Shown in pieces: positions 43,186 to 52,415 of a DNA stretch of 64,000 nt. This DNA comes from Caproiciproducens sp. CPB-2 (GTDB taxonomy: Bacteria > Bacillota > Clostridia > Oscillospirales > Acutalibacteraceae): the NCBI RefSeq assembly GCF_036287215.1, contig NZ_CP142860.1:2728001-2792000 (forward strand). Reading direction: 5' to 3'. A program made the position numbers and the translations under genes. The notes below the pieces were generated by a model that saw only the letters and a list, made by a program, of their open reading frames with translations, had not been told where the DNA came from and did not search any database. How positions within the stretch are numbered: position 1 is the stretch's first letter; every line of letters starts with the position of its first letter.

Positions 43186-43234
43186 ATTGTCTGACGTCAT
43201 AACTTCAGTATATACAAGAAAACAAAAATGTCAA
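43186..43234 (-). promoter_or_regulatory. Promoter and FadR-type operator of the aldolase-rbsK operon
   Basis: On the minus strand, TTGACA (43229-43234), 16-bp spacer, TATACT (43207-43212), then the operator GACGTCAGACAAT (43186-43198) at the transcription start. The 9-mer TCAGACAAT is shared with three other promoters nearby. Confidence 0.75.
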
Positions 43235-43327
43235 TCATTATTTCAAAAAAATAATTAGCTTGACAGATTTTTGAGCAATTTGTATACTGGTTGCATATCC
43301 GAAGCTAATGATACGGAGATGCAGCAA

Positions 43328-44032
43328 ATGGAACAAATCAAAAGAATTTCATTAACGGACACCGTTGTGGACACCATCAAAGAACAGATTATCATGGGAA
43401 CTTTCAAAGCGGGAGAAAAATTTGCACCCGAAGCAGCGCTGTGCAAGGAGCTGGATGTCAGCCGTCCGACCCTGCGCGAAGCGTTCAAAGTGCTGGAGGC
43501 CATGGGCTATGTGGAGCTGAAATCCGGCAAGGGTTCCTTTGTCGCCGACTGGAAAAAGAAGATCGAAAACAGCAAGCCGCTGTTTGTCGCCAACCGCGCC
43601 ACCTTTCAGGAGTATATCCAGGTCCGCCAGGGAATTGAGCCGATTGCCATGCGCCTTGCGGTAGAAAAGCTGACGGATGAGAAGTACCGGGAGCTGGAAG
43701 CGATTCATTCCGCGTTCGTCAAGGCCGTCGACAAAAAGGACGCGGCTCAGCTATTGCTGCTGGACGAGGCTTTTCACGAAGAGATCATGAAGCTGTCGGG
43801 CAATAAACTGCTCATCAATATCAGCAAGAGCCTGGTCAACCTGTTCCGCCAGTTCCGCGCTTACACCTTCTCTGACAGCGGAGTCTACAGCAACGCCCTT
43901 CCCTACCACACCGAAATTCTCAAACAGATGAAGGAAAGGAATGTCGAGGGAAGCGTCAATACTCTGATCAGGCATCTGCAGACGATCGAGTCCGACATGC
44001 ACGCGCTTTTGGGAACGATGATGTCAGAATAG
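43328..44032 (+). CDS. FadR-subfamily GntR regulator 1
   Basis: About 234 residues from the ATG at 43328. The winged helix (LCKELDVSRPTLREAFKVLE, then MGYVELKSGKGSFV) is joined to a helical FCD ligand domain with the conserved metal-site Asp and His residues (DEAFHEEIMKLSGN, LPYHTEIL). CGGAGATG stands before the start. It is divergent from the aldolase-kinase operon and upstream of aldolase 2, so it is a candidate regulator of both. Confidence 0.87.
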   Translation: MEQIKRISLTDTVVDTIKEQIIMGTFKAGEKFAPEAALCKELDVSRPTLREAFKVLEAMGYVELKSGKGSFVADWKKKIENSKPLFVANRATFQEYIQVRQGIEPIAMRLAVEKLTDEKYRELEAIHSAFVKAVDKKDAAQLLLLDEAFHEEIMKLSGNKLLINISKSLVNLFRQFRAYTFSDSGVYSNALPYHTEILKQMKERNVEGSVNTLIRHLQTIESDMHALLGTMMSE

Positions 44033-44078
44033 GCTACGGCCCGCGGAAAATTATTTTAGCGGCGGGCGATTTTCTCTA

Positions 44079-44133
44079 TTGACAGACTTTGCATAGTAAA
44101 GTATAATAACCACAAGATTAATTGTCAGACAAT
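44079..44133 (+). promoter_or_regulatory. Promoter and operator of DapA-family aldolase 2
   Basis: TTGACA (44079-44084), 17-bp spacer, TATAAT (44102-44107). The perfect palindrome ATTGTC-A-GACAAT (44121-44133) lies at the transcription start. It fits the FadR-family TnGTnnnACnA pattern. Confidence 0.85.
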
Positions 44134-44233
44134 ATTACAATCATATTGTTATGCTTGTTGGTTACCGCTTTCGGCATAAAGCGGGCCAGATTCGTCCGAT
44201 GTCATGTGATTATGATATTAGGAGGAAGTTCCA

Positions 44234-45121
44234 GTGGCAGAGAAGAAGCTCTATGGCATTATCGCTCCGCTCATCACTCCCTTTACAAAAGACGGCGAGC
44301 TGGATGAGGCACTTGTTGAAAAGGAAATCAAATTTTTACTGAAAGCGGGCGTTCACGGAATCAGCCCCGGCGGCAGCACCGGCGAAGGAGCCGCTGTGAC
44401 CGACGAGGAACTGGTCCGCATGATCGAACTGATCCGTTCGATCGACAGGGACATCCCGATTGTGGCCGGAATTATCCGCAACAGCACCAGGGCGGCCGTC
44501 AAAGGCGCGCTGGCCGCAAAGGCTGCGGGCGCGGACGCGCTGATGGTTACCCCGGTTTCCTATAATGTGCTTGTCCCGGACGACGAAGGCAACTACAGTT
44601 TTTACGAGGCTGTTTCCAAGGCGGCGGATTTACCGATCGTCATTTACAATGTCGTCCCCCAGAACACCATTTCCGCCCGCCTGTTCAGCCGTCTGCTCAA
44701 CATTGAGAATGTGATCGGCATTAAGCAGAGCTGCGGCGGCATTATGGCATTTTACGAAATGAAGATGGTAAACGGCAGCCGCGGCAAAATATTCAGCGCG
44801 ACGGACGACATGCTGTATTCCACCTATGAGCTCGGCGCGGACGGCGCTATTTCCGCTATTCTGACCGTATTCCCCGAGATCTGTGTGGAAATGTGGAACG
44901 ACGTGCAGAATAAAAACAACGCCCATGCTCTAAAGCTGCAGAACAGGATGTACGCCACCTGGCAGGCCATCGCCGGAAACCAGTTCCCCATCCGGATTAA
45001 GCACGCCCTCCGTCTGCTGGGCAGGAACCCCGGCTATCCCCGTTCCCCGATCACCCATATTGCGGAGCAGGATCAGGAAAAAATTGAAACCGCTCTCAGA
45101 GAGGCCGGTTTCATTCAATAA
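44234..45121 (+). CDS. DapA-family aldolase/dehydratase 2
   Basis: A 295-residue member of the DHDPS/NAL family. SPGGSTGEGAAVT is the 2-oxo-acid site, the Schiff-base Lys is in VIGIKQSCGG and Tyr in IVIYNVVPQN. It differs substantially from aldolase 1, so the two probably act on different intermediates. TAGGAGGAAGTTCC precedes the start. Single-gene unit with its own promoter and operator. Candidate reactions: 2-keto-3-deoxygluconate-type aldolase or 5-keto-4-deoxyglucarate dehydratase. Confidence 0.83.
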   Translation: MAEKKLYGIIAPLITPFTKDGELDEALVEKEIKFLLKAGVHGISPGGSTGEGAAVTDEELVRMIELIRSIDRDIPIVAGIIRNSTRAAVKGALAAKAAGADALMVTPVSYNVLVPDDEGNYSFYEAVSKAADLPIVIYNVVPQNTISARLFSRLLNIENVIGIKQSCGGIMAFYEMKMVNGSRGKIFSATDDMLYSTYELGADGAISAILTVFPEICVEMWNDVQNKNNAHALKLQNRMYATWQAIAGNQFPIRIKHALRLLGRNPGYPRSPITHIAEQDQEKIETALREAGFIQ

Positions 45122-45196
45122 TTCTTCGGCACAATCCTTACATAACTCCCCTTTCTATTTTTATCCCCGAACCGATATGTTCCTGATTTTATTCAT

Positions 45197-45265
45197 AAAG
45201 CTCACCTTTCGCATACTGTGACCACGGCTTCCGCCATCCGTCATCCGATGCGAGGTGAGCTTTTT
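45197..45265. other. Wide hairpin after aldolase 2
   Basis: AAAGCTCACCT (45197-45207) and AGGTGAGCTTT (45253-45263) form an 11-bp stem, followed by TT, with a 45-nt loop. Possible terminator for the + strand gene; too wide to be sure. Confidence 0.4.
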
Positions 45266-45298
45266 CACATGCCCTGCCCGCATCGCGGACGGAGCGTA

Positions 45299-45330
45299 AA
45301 ACATCCCTTCCGTTTACCGGAAGGGATGTT
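45299..45330. terminator. Terminator between convergent genes
   Basis: AACATCCCTTCCG and its complement (CGGAAGGGATGTT) enclose a 4-6-nt loop. It lies between aldolase 2 (+) and the dehydrogenase gene (-). Confidence 0.7.
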
Positions 45331-45368
45331 CGAGGGAGACAAAAGAAGAAAGCAGCTTGACCGGCAGG

Positions 45369-46451
45369 TTACATCATGTATTTCAGGTTGGCGCGGATCG
45401 CCCTGCGGAGCTCCAGATCGTCCTTGTCGGTAGCGTTCAGGATATAATCCGTCAGCTTTTCCAAAGTCGCGTCATCCGTGGAAATTCCGATTTCTTCCAA
45501 AGTGACCGGGACATGGATACTTGCCAGGAATTTTTTGATTGCTTCGATCTCCTTCTGCGGAACCCCGTTGACTCCCAACTGAAGGGGGATTCCCAGGCCG
45601 ACCAGCTCTCCGTGCAGATACTGGCGGCGGACCTCCTTGTACATGCAGCAGACCGCGTCGTAAAAGTTATGGGCAAGGGCCAGCTGCTTGCCGCCGGTGG
45701 AAAGGTTGGAAACCAGCCCGGTAAGCATGATGTTGCAGCAAACGATGTCTTCCACCAGATCGCAGTGTTCCCCGTTTACGAAGGCTTCATAGGCCTTCTG
45801 CGCCTTTTCCAGATAGTTGTCGTAGGTGTATTTCGCAACGACCGTCGCGGCGTCGGTATTGGCACGGTTGTTGGCGGTTCCCAGCCGGATCATGGTAAAC
45901 ATGATTTCCGGGTTCTTCGCCATCGCGTCCGCGATGCCGGAGGCGAAATAGCGCGGCGGGCAGTCGTCCTGGACGATCTCCAGATCGACAATGACCGCAC
46001 TGACCTCGTGATGCATAAACCGGCTTCCGTTGACCGACCCGTTTTCATTGTAAGCGACATAAAGGACGGCGTAGGAGGCGCAGGTGGCGGAGGAAGTGGG
46101 GACCGTAATGATCTTCACGTCCGTCAGGTCGCTGGCGGCTTTTGCAATGTCTATGGTTTTGCCGCCGCCCACACCGATGATAACGTCAGCGCCGCTCCCG
46201 CGGACCTCCTGAGCGATCTGTTCAAAGCTTGCATCCACTGCCGGCCCGTCAAATGCCTTTACCGCATAGTCCACCCCGGCCTGCTGCAGCTTCATTCCCA
46301 TTTTCTTCATTACCTTGGCCAGTGTGGTTTCATCGCCTAAAATATAGGCTTTCCGGCCGATGGACGAAGCTTCGGCGCCGATTTCGTCCAAAGCGCCGTA
46401 ATACTGTATGTACCGCCCCGCGCCAAGTTGGATCGCTTCCCGATTATTCAT
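45369..46451 (-). CDS. Iron-containing alcohol dehydrogenase, GldA-like
   Basis: A 360-residue group III alcohol dehydrogenase. NAD loop: VIIGVGGGKTIDIAK; metal ligands: Asp in FASGIADAMAKN and His in LALAHNFYDAV and YLHGELVGLG. It aligns best with glycerol dehydrogenase GldA or a related polyol dehydrogenase. In E. coli, GldA lies near PflD and reduces hydroxyacetone; here it belongs to the sugar-acid regulon, sharing the TCAGACAAT operator (46502). AGAAGGAGT precedes the ATG. Confidence 0.85.
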   Translation of the reverse strand: MNNREAIQLGAGRYIQYYGALDEIGAEASSIGRKAYILGDETTLAKVMKKMGMKLQQAGVDYAVKAFDGPAVDASFEQIAQEVRGSGADVIIGVGGGKTIDIAKAASDLTDVKIITVPTSSATCASYAVLYVAYNENGSVNGSRFMHHEVSAVIVDLEIVQDDCPPRYFASGIADAMAKNPEIMFTMIRLGTANNRANTDAATVVAKYTYDNYLEKAQKAYEAFVNGEHCDLVEDIVCCNIMLTGLVSNLSTGGKQLALAHNFYDAVCCMYKEVRRQYLHGELVGLGIPLQLGVNGVPQKEIEAIKKFLASIHVPVTLEEIGISTDDATLEKLTDYILNATDKDDLELRRAIRANLKYMM

Positions 46452-46501
46452 AAATCCGTACTCCTTCTGTATTGTAACATTGTTCGTTGAGCATACTGAC
46501 T

Positions 46502-46514
46502 GATATCAGACAAT
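46502..46514. promoter_or_regulatory. FadR-type operator upstream of the dehydrogenase
   Basis: GATATCAGACAAT contains the shared TCAGACAAT core, 50 bp before the gldA-like start. The -35/-10 are not clear. Confidence 0.6.
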
Positions 46515-46593
46515 CTATGATTGTAAAAATAATACCATCAATATCGGGAAATTACAACCCTTTTATGAAAAACAGGATTGATAAAATCCGGAT

Positions 46594-47328
46594 TTATTTG
46601 TTAAAAGCCTCGTGCGCGGTCTCCGAACTGTCCTGCCCCTGCACCAGCATGGACATATCTTCCAGCGCGATCAGGATGTGCGTTTCCATTGCTTTGGAGG
46701 CTTCGGCGGGGTCGTGCCTGACCAGTGCCTGAATGATATCCTGGTGAGGCTTCACCGCGTGCGTACGGTTTTCCGGAATGGAATACGAGTGGGCGCGGTA
46801 GGACCTGAGCGCATCGGAAATCTGCGCGTTAATGGTGATAAACAGCGGATTGTGCGAGCCTTTCGCGATGCCGGCGTGAAAATATTCGTCGTACATAATG
46901 ATCTGGTTGATCTGTCCGGTATGAATGGCCTGCACAAAATTTTCGTGGATTTCCATCAGGCTGGCCAGCTCGCTGTCCGTCATATTTGTGGCGCAGAGCT
47001 TTGCCATCATCTGCTCCACCGCAAGGCGTACTTCCATGATGTCCGCAATTTTATAATTGTTCACAGAAAACCAGTTCTTTGCAATGCTGGCGGTAATGTC
47101 GCGCGGCTGAGCGACAAACGCGCCTCTCCCGTGCTGAATATCCACATACCCCATCGCCTGCAGAATGCGAAGGGCTTCCCGAATGGTGGAACGGCCCACC
47201 TGAAGCTGCTGGCTCAGTCCGTTTTCGGAAGGGAGCTTATCCCCGGAAGAATAGTTCCCGGTAATAATATATTCTTTAATAGCTTCGACCACTTTGTCCG
47301 TGATGGAAACCTTTGTGATTGGCTGCAT
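46594..47328 (-). CDS. FadR-subfamily GntR regulator 2
   Basis: About 244 residues. Helix-turn-helix: LSQQLQVGRSTIREALRILQ, wing MGYVDIQHGRGAFV. FCD-type C-terminal domain with YDEYFHAGIAKGSHNPLF and AVKPHQDIIQAL. Start taken at MQPITKVS (47328); the 47349 frame is 7 codons longer. It is divergent from the Liv transporter operon and upstream of the dehydrogenase, so likely controls both via TCAGACAAT. Confidence 0.87.
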   Translation of the reverse strand: MQPITKVSITDKVVEAIKEYIITGNYSSGDKLPSENGLSQQLQVGRSTIREALRILQAMGYVDIQHGRGAFVAQPRDITASIAKNWFSVNNYKIADIMEVRLAVEQMMAKLCATNMTDSELASLMEIHENFVQAIHTGQINQIIMYDEYFHAGIAKGSHNPLFITINAQISDALRSYRAHSYSIPENRTHAVKPHQDIIQALVRHDPAEASKAMETHILIALEDMSMLVQGQDSSETAHEAFNK

Positions 47329-47532
47329 ACGGCAGAACACTCCTCTCAATATACAGGAAACGTATTACTAAAAATAATTATAAAATGTTTGAAAGAAAAA
47401 AGCAACTAAGAACTTCATGATCTTAAGCCAAATTTGCATTTTTTGTCAGATCTCCTTACAGATGATTTAAAATATTGCACATAAAAAAATTAAAAGATTA
47501 AAAATAAATATATAATTAACTTAAAAACACTC

Positions 47533-47582
47533 TTGACAGATGGAATTTACTCTCGTATAATTTACATATGTTATCAGACAAT
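47533..47582 (+). promoter_or_regulatory. Promoter and operator of the Liv-type transporter operon
   Basis: TTGACA (47533-47538), 17-bp spacer, TATAAT (47556-47561), then GTTATCAGACAAT (47570-47582) at the start of transcription. This promoter should drive the seven-gene transporter/FAH operon. The remaining 316-bp gap is AT-rich and otherwise empty. Confidence 0.85.
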
Positions 47583-47664
47583 CATATGATTTTATGATCT
47601 TACAAATCGGCGTGAAGGTCTTCGAGGATCCCATTCAGTATTATTTTAGGAGGAGAAAAAAACA

Positions 47665-48915
47665 ATGAAAAAGGTCGAAACCATGAGTGCACACGGGGCA
47701 ACCACCATCAGCAAGAGTTGGTTCAGGAAGATCACGGCTTTGGTAATGGCATTATGTTTGACATTTTCCTATGGGTGCGCGGGCAATTCACAGTCGTCGG
47801 ACGTTTCCGGCAGTCCGAGCACGGCAAATTCCGCTGCAGAGCAGAAGTTTGACGGCAAAATCACCATCGGCGTTTCCGCAGGTATCACCGGAAGCATCCC
47901 GATGGCAGGCGAAAGAACGCTGCAGGGTGTAAAAATGGCGGTTGAGGAAATCAACGCCAAGGGCGGCGTGCTGGGCAAGGAGCTGGTGATTGAGGTCGCG
48001 GACGACCAATCGAACCAGAGCGTCGTTATCAACGCGGTCAACAAGCTGGCCAGCAACCCCGACGTGGTCGCCATTATCGGGCCCCACCTGAGCGGCAGCG
48101 TCATGGCGGCCAGCGATACCCTGAAAAAGGCGAAGGTTCCGTTCCTGTCACAGGGAACCAGCCCGAAGCTGAGAACCATCGGCAACGAATATCTGTTTAA
48201 AATCAGGCCCTGCGACGCGATTTCCGCGGAAGTCGCCGCGAAATACGCGGTGGAGGACCTGGGCGCCAAAAAAGTCGGAATCTCCTACAACAACAACGAT
48301 TTCGGCGTAGGCGGCAAAGGCGTGATCGAAGCCTATCTTACCAAGGTCGGCGTCCCCTTCGTTTCCGAAGGACACAACTCCGGCGACAAGGACCTGACCG
48401 GTCAGATCATGAAGCTGAAAAACGAAAATGTCGACGTCGTGATTTCCTGGACGGACGACGCGGAATCCGCGCTGACAGCGCGTCAGTTCTATGAGCTTAA
48501 CCTGAACAAGCCTGTCATCACCTCCACCGCCACCTCCACGCAGCAGGTGCTCGACCTGATCGACGAAAAGGCCGTCGAAGGCTTCTACAGCGTATGCGAC
48601 TTCGTAATTACCGATCCGTCCGAGGAAGTGCAGGATTTTGCAAAACGTTTTAAAGAAAAATACGGGATTGCCCCGGATCAGTACGCGGGCAACAACTACA
48701 GCGTCACTTACCTGATCGCGGACGCGATCACCCGCGCCGGCAAAGCCGACAGGGAAGCAATCCGCGAGGCTTTGGCCAGCACCAAGGATGTTTCCGGATT
48801 ATCCGGTACATATCATGCCGACAGCAACAACGAGTTGATCCACGAGTGCAAGCTGGTTCAGATCAAGAGCAAGGTTCCTCAGGTTATCAAGACGATTTCT
48901 GTCGACGTAAAGTAA
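47665..48915 (+). CDS. livK: Branched-chain amino acid-type ABC substrate-binding lipoprotein
   Basis: A 416-residue extracellular binding protein (PBP type I, LivK/Leu-Ile-Val-binding family). An N-terminal signal (ITALVMALCLTFSYGC) ends in a lipobox-like Cys, followed by a Ser-rich linker. ITIGVSAGITGSIPMAGERT opens the first lobe. AGGAGGAG precedes the ATG. The real ligand is unlikely to be leucine; its operon encodes acid catabolism. An intra-operon terminator follows, which would make it more abundant than the membrane parts. Confidence 0.85.
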   Translation: MKKVETMSAHGATTISKSWFRKITALVMALCLTFSYGCAGNSQSSDVSGSPSTANSAAEQKFDGKITIGVSAGITGSIPMAGERTLQGVKMAVEEINAKGGVLGKELVIEVADDQSNQSVVINAVNKLASNPDVVAIIGPHLSGSVMAASDTLKKAKVPFLSQGTSPKLRTIGNEYLFKIRPCDAISAEVAAKYAVEDLGAKKVGISYNNNDFGVGGKGVIEAYLTKVGVPFVSEGHNSGDKDLTGQIMKLKNENVDVVISWTDDAESALTARQFYELNLNKPVITSTATSTQQVLDLIDEKAVEGFYSVCDFVITDPSEEVQDFAKRFKEKYGIAPDQYAGNNYSVTYLIADAITRAGKADREAIREALASTKDVSGLSGTYHADSNNELIHECKLVQIKSKVPQVIKTISVDVK

Positions 48916-48924
48916 GTGCACTTC

Positions 48925-48968
48925 CCGCCTGTTGTTGCATCTTGCGCCGCAGCAACAGGCGGATTTTT
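48925..48968 (+). terminator. Partial terminator between livK and livH
   Basis: CCGCCTGTTGTTGC (48925-48938) pairs with GCAGCAACAGGCGG (48949-48962) with one bulge, followed by ATTTTTTA. It probably lowers expression of the downstream transporter parts relative to the binding protein. Confidence 0.7.
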
Positions 48969-48988
48969 TATGACAATACGGAAAGAAG

Positions 48989-49879
48989 ATGAAAAAAACA
49001 ATGCTGGAAAGCGTCTTGCAATTAATCGTAAGCGGCGTTGCCATGGGCTTTATTTATGCTCTGGTCGGCATCGAATACACTCTGGTCTGGAATTCAACCG
49101 GTCTTTTGAATTTCAGCCATGACAAATTCATTATGCTGAGCGCCTACATCTTTGCGGGTACCTTCGTAATCCGGATGGGCCTTCCCCCGGCCCTGGGGGT
49201 GCTCGCGTCCTTGCTGGTAATGTTTCTTTTCGGCGTGCTGGTGGCGGTCGGGATTTTCAATCCCCTGCGCAGCATGGCCTCTCCTATTTTTGCCGTTATG
49301 GGCACCGTCGTGCTTGGACGGATCATCTCGGAATTGGTGCGTCTGATCTGGGGGCCCATTCCCTTCACCCTTCCGAATTATCTGACGGGAACCTATCAGA
49401 TTGGAAACATAATTATCGGCCGCGTCAATGTCTGGATCATTGTCATATCGTCTCTGCTGGTCGCCTCGCTGCAGATTTTCTTCAAGACGACCAAAACGGG
49501 AAAGGCCATGCGCTGCGTACAGCAGAACAAAAAAGCCGCCACGCTGATGGGAATTGACGTCAGCAAGAACATCGTGTTTACCATCGTGCTCAGTTCCCTG
49601 GTATGTACGGTCATCGGCATGCTCGTCATCCCGCTGTTCACGGTGGATACCGCCATGGCGAATATGATCGGGCTCAAGGGCTTTTCCTCCGGCGTCATCG
49701 GCGGCTTCGGCTATCTGCCCGGCGTCATCGCGGGCGGCGTTTTCCTTGGCGTCCTGGAAAATTTCAGCACCATCGTGCTTCCGGCCGTTTATAAGGACTG
49801 TGTCGGCTTCGTGCTGATGATCATCTTCCTGCTGGTCCGTCCGTCCGGCATTTTGGGACACCGGAAAAACCTGCGTTAG
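48989..49879 (+). CDS. livH: Liv-type ABC permease LivH
   Basis: A 296-residue inner-membrane permease of the LivH family, about eight helices. ALVGIEYTLVWNSTGLLNFS is the conserved start, TGKAMRCVQQNKKAATLMGI is the ATPase-coupling loop, and GFSSGVIGGFGYLPGVIAGG the C-terminal segment. GGAAAGAAG precedes the ATG. Pairs with LivM. Confidence 0.9.
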   Translation: MKKTMLESVLQLIVSGVAMGFIYALVGIEYTLVWNSTGLLNFSHDKFIMLSAYIFAGTFVIRMGLPPALGVLASLLVMFLFGVLVAVGIFNPLRSMASPIFAVMGTVVLGRIISELVRLIWGPIPFTLPNYLTGTYQIGNIIIGRVNVWIIVISSLLVASLQIFFKTTKTGKAMRCVQQNKKAATLMGIDVSKNIVFTIVLSSLVCTVIGMLVIPLFTVDTAMANMIGLKGFSSGVIGGFGYLPGVIAGGVFLGVLENFSTIVLPAVYKDCVGFVLMIIFLLVRPSGILGHRKNLR

Positions 49880-49896
49880 AAAGGAGCATGCCGGAT

Positions 49897-50895
49897 ATGA
49901 AAAAAGTTAAAATTGCGCTGATGGCTCTAATCCTCGCTTTGCTGGTCGCGTTCCCCCTGTTCGACAGCAACCTTTACCATCAGCAGCTGATGAATCAGGT
50001 GTTTGTCAATATCATTGTGGTCATGGGCCTGAACTTTATTACCGGCCTGACCGGCCAGATGAATCTGGGCACGGCGGGCATTTTCGCGCTTGGCGCCTAC
50101 GGCTCCGCGCTGACGTGCACCAAGCTGGGCACCCCGGTCTGGCTCGGCTTCCCGATTGCCATTGTGATCGGCTTCCTGATCGGAAGAGGGCTCGGCTACC
50201 CCAGCCTGCGTGTAAAGGGCGTCTATCTGTCGCTGACCACGATCGGCTTCAGCGAGGTCGTCAGGCTGATTCTCACCAACGCCATCGATTTTACGGGAGG
50301 CTCCCAGGGCGTTCAGAACATCCCTTTCCTGAATCTGTTCGGGTTTGAATTCAACACGCCGTTTAAAATTTATTACCTCTATTTCGCTCTTACCATTATT
50401 ATGGCCATCGCGGCGGCAAGAATCGTTTCCTCCAAATGGGGCAGGGTCTTCAAAGCCATCCGCGACAACAGCGACGCGGTGGAAGCGTGCGGAATCGACG
50501 TCGCAAACCTGAAAATCCTTGCCTTCACAATGGCGGCCGTCTACGGCTGTATCGGCGGTTTCCTGTATACCCACATGATGGGCTACATCAATCCGACGGC
50601 GTTCAATCAGGACCTGTCGGTAAACTACCTTGTTATGATGATGATCGGCGGCATCGGCTCCGTAGCGGGAAACATACTGGGCGCCGTCATGGTAACCCTT
50701 TTGCCGGAAATCCTGCGCTTTATGCAGAATTATTACTGGCTGATTTTCAGTATTATCACGCTGATTTTCGCAGTGTTCCTGCCGTACGGCATTGTGTCGC
50801 TTTTCAAAAAATCGGAAAGGCAGGAAAGGCATTTCGATATATTCCATTCCATTAAGAAAGCCCGGGAAATATGGGGAGGAAGGATCGCCAAATGA
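49897..50895 (+). CDS. livM: Liv-type ABC permease LivM
   Basis: A 332-residue permease. GLNFITGLTGQMNLGTAGIF and SLTTIGFSEVVRLILTNAID are standard LivM; WGRVFKAIRDNSDAVEACGI is the ATPase-coupling loop. ATG at 49897 has AAAGGAG at a proper distance; an ATG at 49888 overlaps the site. It overlaps livG by 4 bp. Confidence 0.9.
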   Translation: MKKVKIALMALILALLVAFPLFDSNLYHQQLMNQVFVNIIVVMGLNFITGLTGQMNLGTAGIFALGAYGSALTCTKLGTPVWLGFPIAIVIGFLIGRGLGYPSLRVKGVYLSLTTIGFSEVVRLILTNAIDFTGGSQGVQNIPFLNLFGFEFNTPFKIYYLYFALTIIMAIAAARIVSSKWGRVFKAIRDNSDAVEACGIDVANLKILAFTMAAVYGCIGGFLYTHMMGYINPTAFNQDLSVNYLVMMMIGGIGSVAGNILGAVMVTLLPEILRFMQNYYWLIFSIITLIFAVFLPYGIVSLFKKSERQERHFDIFHSIKKAREIWGGRIAK

Positions 50896-51671
50896 AGACA
50901 ATATTAAGAACTGAAAATGTTGTAAAAAACTTTTCCGGGCTGGTCGCGGTACGCGATTTGTCCTTCGAAATGGCTGAGCGGAACATCCACGCGCTGATCG
51001 GGCCGAACGGTTCCGGAAAAACCACGACCATCAACATGATTACCGGCGCTTTTCCGGTAACGAGCGGCCGGATTTTCTATGGGGACACCGAAATCAGCGG
51101 AATGCCCACCCACCAGATCGCCCGGCTGGGGATCGGAAGGACGTTCCAGAACCTGAAGCTGTTCACCTCCATGACGGTGATGGAAAACCTGATGGTGGGC
51201 GGCCACCAGATGATGCCCGCCGGCATTCTCCGCTTTCTGGTCGATCCCGCCAAAAGCAGGCAGGAAGAAAAACAGGTGGAGGAAAAAGCAAAGCAGGTTC
51301 TGGATTTTATCGGCATGTACGACCTGAAGGACGAAAAAGTCTCGTCGCTGCCGTACGGACGCCAGAAAATGACCGAGCTGGGCCGCGCGCTGATGATGGA
51401 CCCCAAGCTGCTTTTCCTCGACGAGCCCGCGGCCGGGCTGAATCCTTCCGAGCGTGTGGAGTTCGTCAATATCATGCTGAAAACCTTCGACCTTGGCATC
51501 GACCTGTTCCTGATTGAACACAACATGGACGTCGTCATGAACATTTGCAGCCGGATCACCGTTCTGAACTTCGGTGCAAAAATCGCAGAGGGTACGCCGG
51601 ATGAGATTAAGAACAACGAGGAAGTCATCAAGGCATATCTGGGCAACAGATACCAGTCCGAGAAAGCCTAA
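50892..51671 (+). CDS. livG: Liv-type ABC ATPase LivG
   Basis: About 259 residues. Walker A IGPNGSGKTTTINMITG, LivG-typical GRTFQNLKLFTSMTVMENLM. The signature SLPYGRQ replaces LSGGQ, as usual in LivG, and Walker B is LLFLDEPAAGLNPSE. Start overlaps livM (ATGA). Confidence 0.92.
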   Translation: MKTILRTENVVKNFSGLVAVRDLSFEMAERNIHALIGPNGSGKTTTINMITGAFPVTSGRIFYGDTEISGMPTHQIARLGIGRTFQNLKLFTSMTVMENLMVGGHQMMPAGILRFLVDPAKSRQEEKQVEEKAKQVLDFIGMYDLKDEKVSSLPYGRQKMTELGRALMMDPKLLFLDEPAAGLNPSERVEFVNIMLKTFDLGIDLFLIEHNMDVVMNICSRITVLNFGAKIAEGTPDEIKNNEEVIKAYLGNRYQSEKA

Positions 51672-51687
51672 AGGAGGAGGTTGAACC

Positions 51688-52398
51688 GTGCTAAAGATTA
51701 ATAAGATTGACGTATTTTACGGGAAAGTGCAAGCCCTCTTCGACGTTTCCATGGAGATCAACGACAAAGAGATCGTGTCCATCATCGGCGCCAACGGCGC
51801 GGGAAAGTCCACGCTGATGAAAGCGATCGCCGGGCTGAACAAAGCCAGCAGCGGCTCCATCGAATTCATGGGCGAGGAGATCGGCAATGTCCGCGCCCAC
51901 AAGATCGTTCACAGGGGAATCGTCTATGTTCCGGAAGGCCGCGAGGTTTTTCCCGAAATGTCCGTGCTTGAAAATCTGGAAATGGGCGCATTTAACAGAA
52001 AATTTTCCAAAGCGGAACTGAACAAAAACATTGAGGAATCCTACGCCCTTTTCCCCCGGCTGAAGGAACGCTCCAAGCAGCTGGCGGGCACCCTCAGCGG
52101 CGGCGAACAGCAGATGCTTGCCATTTGCAGAGGAATGATGTCCGACCCGAAGCTCATTATGTTCGACGAGCCTTCTCTGGGCCTTGCCCCAGTTACCGTC
52201 AGCGAAATGTTTGACGCGATCGTAAAAATCCACGAGGTCCGCAAAATCCCCGTCATCATCGTAGAACAGAACGCATTTATGGCCATGTCCATTTCCGACA
52301 GGACCTATGTCATGGAAGTGGGCCACATGGTGCAGTGCGGAAACAGCAAGGAACTGCTGAACAGCCCGACGATCAAAAAAGCGTATCTTGGCGGATAA
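51688..52398 (+). CDS. livF: Liv-type ABC ATPase LivF
   Basis: A 236-residue ATPase with a GTG start after AAAGGAGGAGG. Walker A IGANGAGKSTLMKAIAG, VPEGREVFPEMSVLENLEMG, signature LSGGEQQM and Walker B LIMFDEPSLGLAPV. LivF pairs with LivG. Confidence 0.92.
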   Translation: MLKINKIDVFYGKVQALFDVSMEINDKEIVSIIGANGAGKSTLMKAIAGLNKASSGSIEFMGEEIGNVRAHKIVHRGIVYVPEGREVFPEMSVLENLEMGAFNRKFSKAELNKNIEESYALFPRLKERSKQLAGTLSGGEQQMLAICRGMMSDPKLIMFDEPSLGLAPVTVSEMFDAIVKIHEVRKIPVIIVEQNAFMAMSISDRTYVMEVGHMVQCGNSKELLNSPTIKKAYLGG

Positions 52399-52415
52399 AG
52401 GAAAGATGGTGCATT

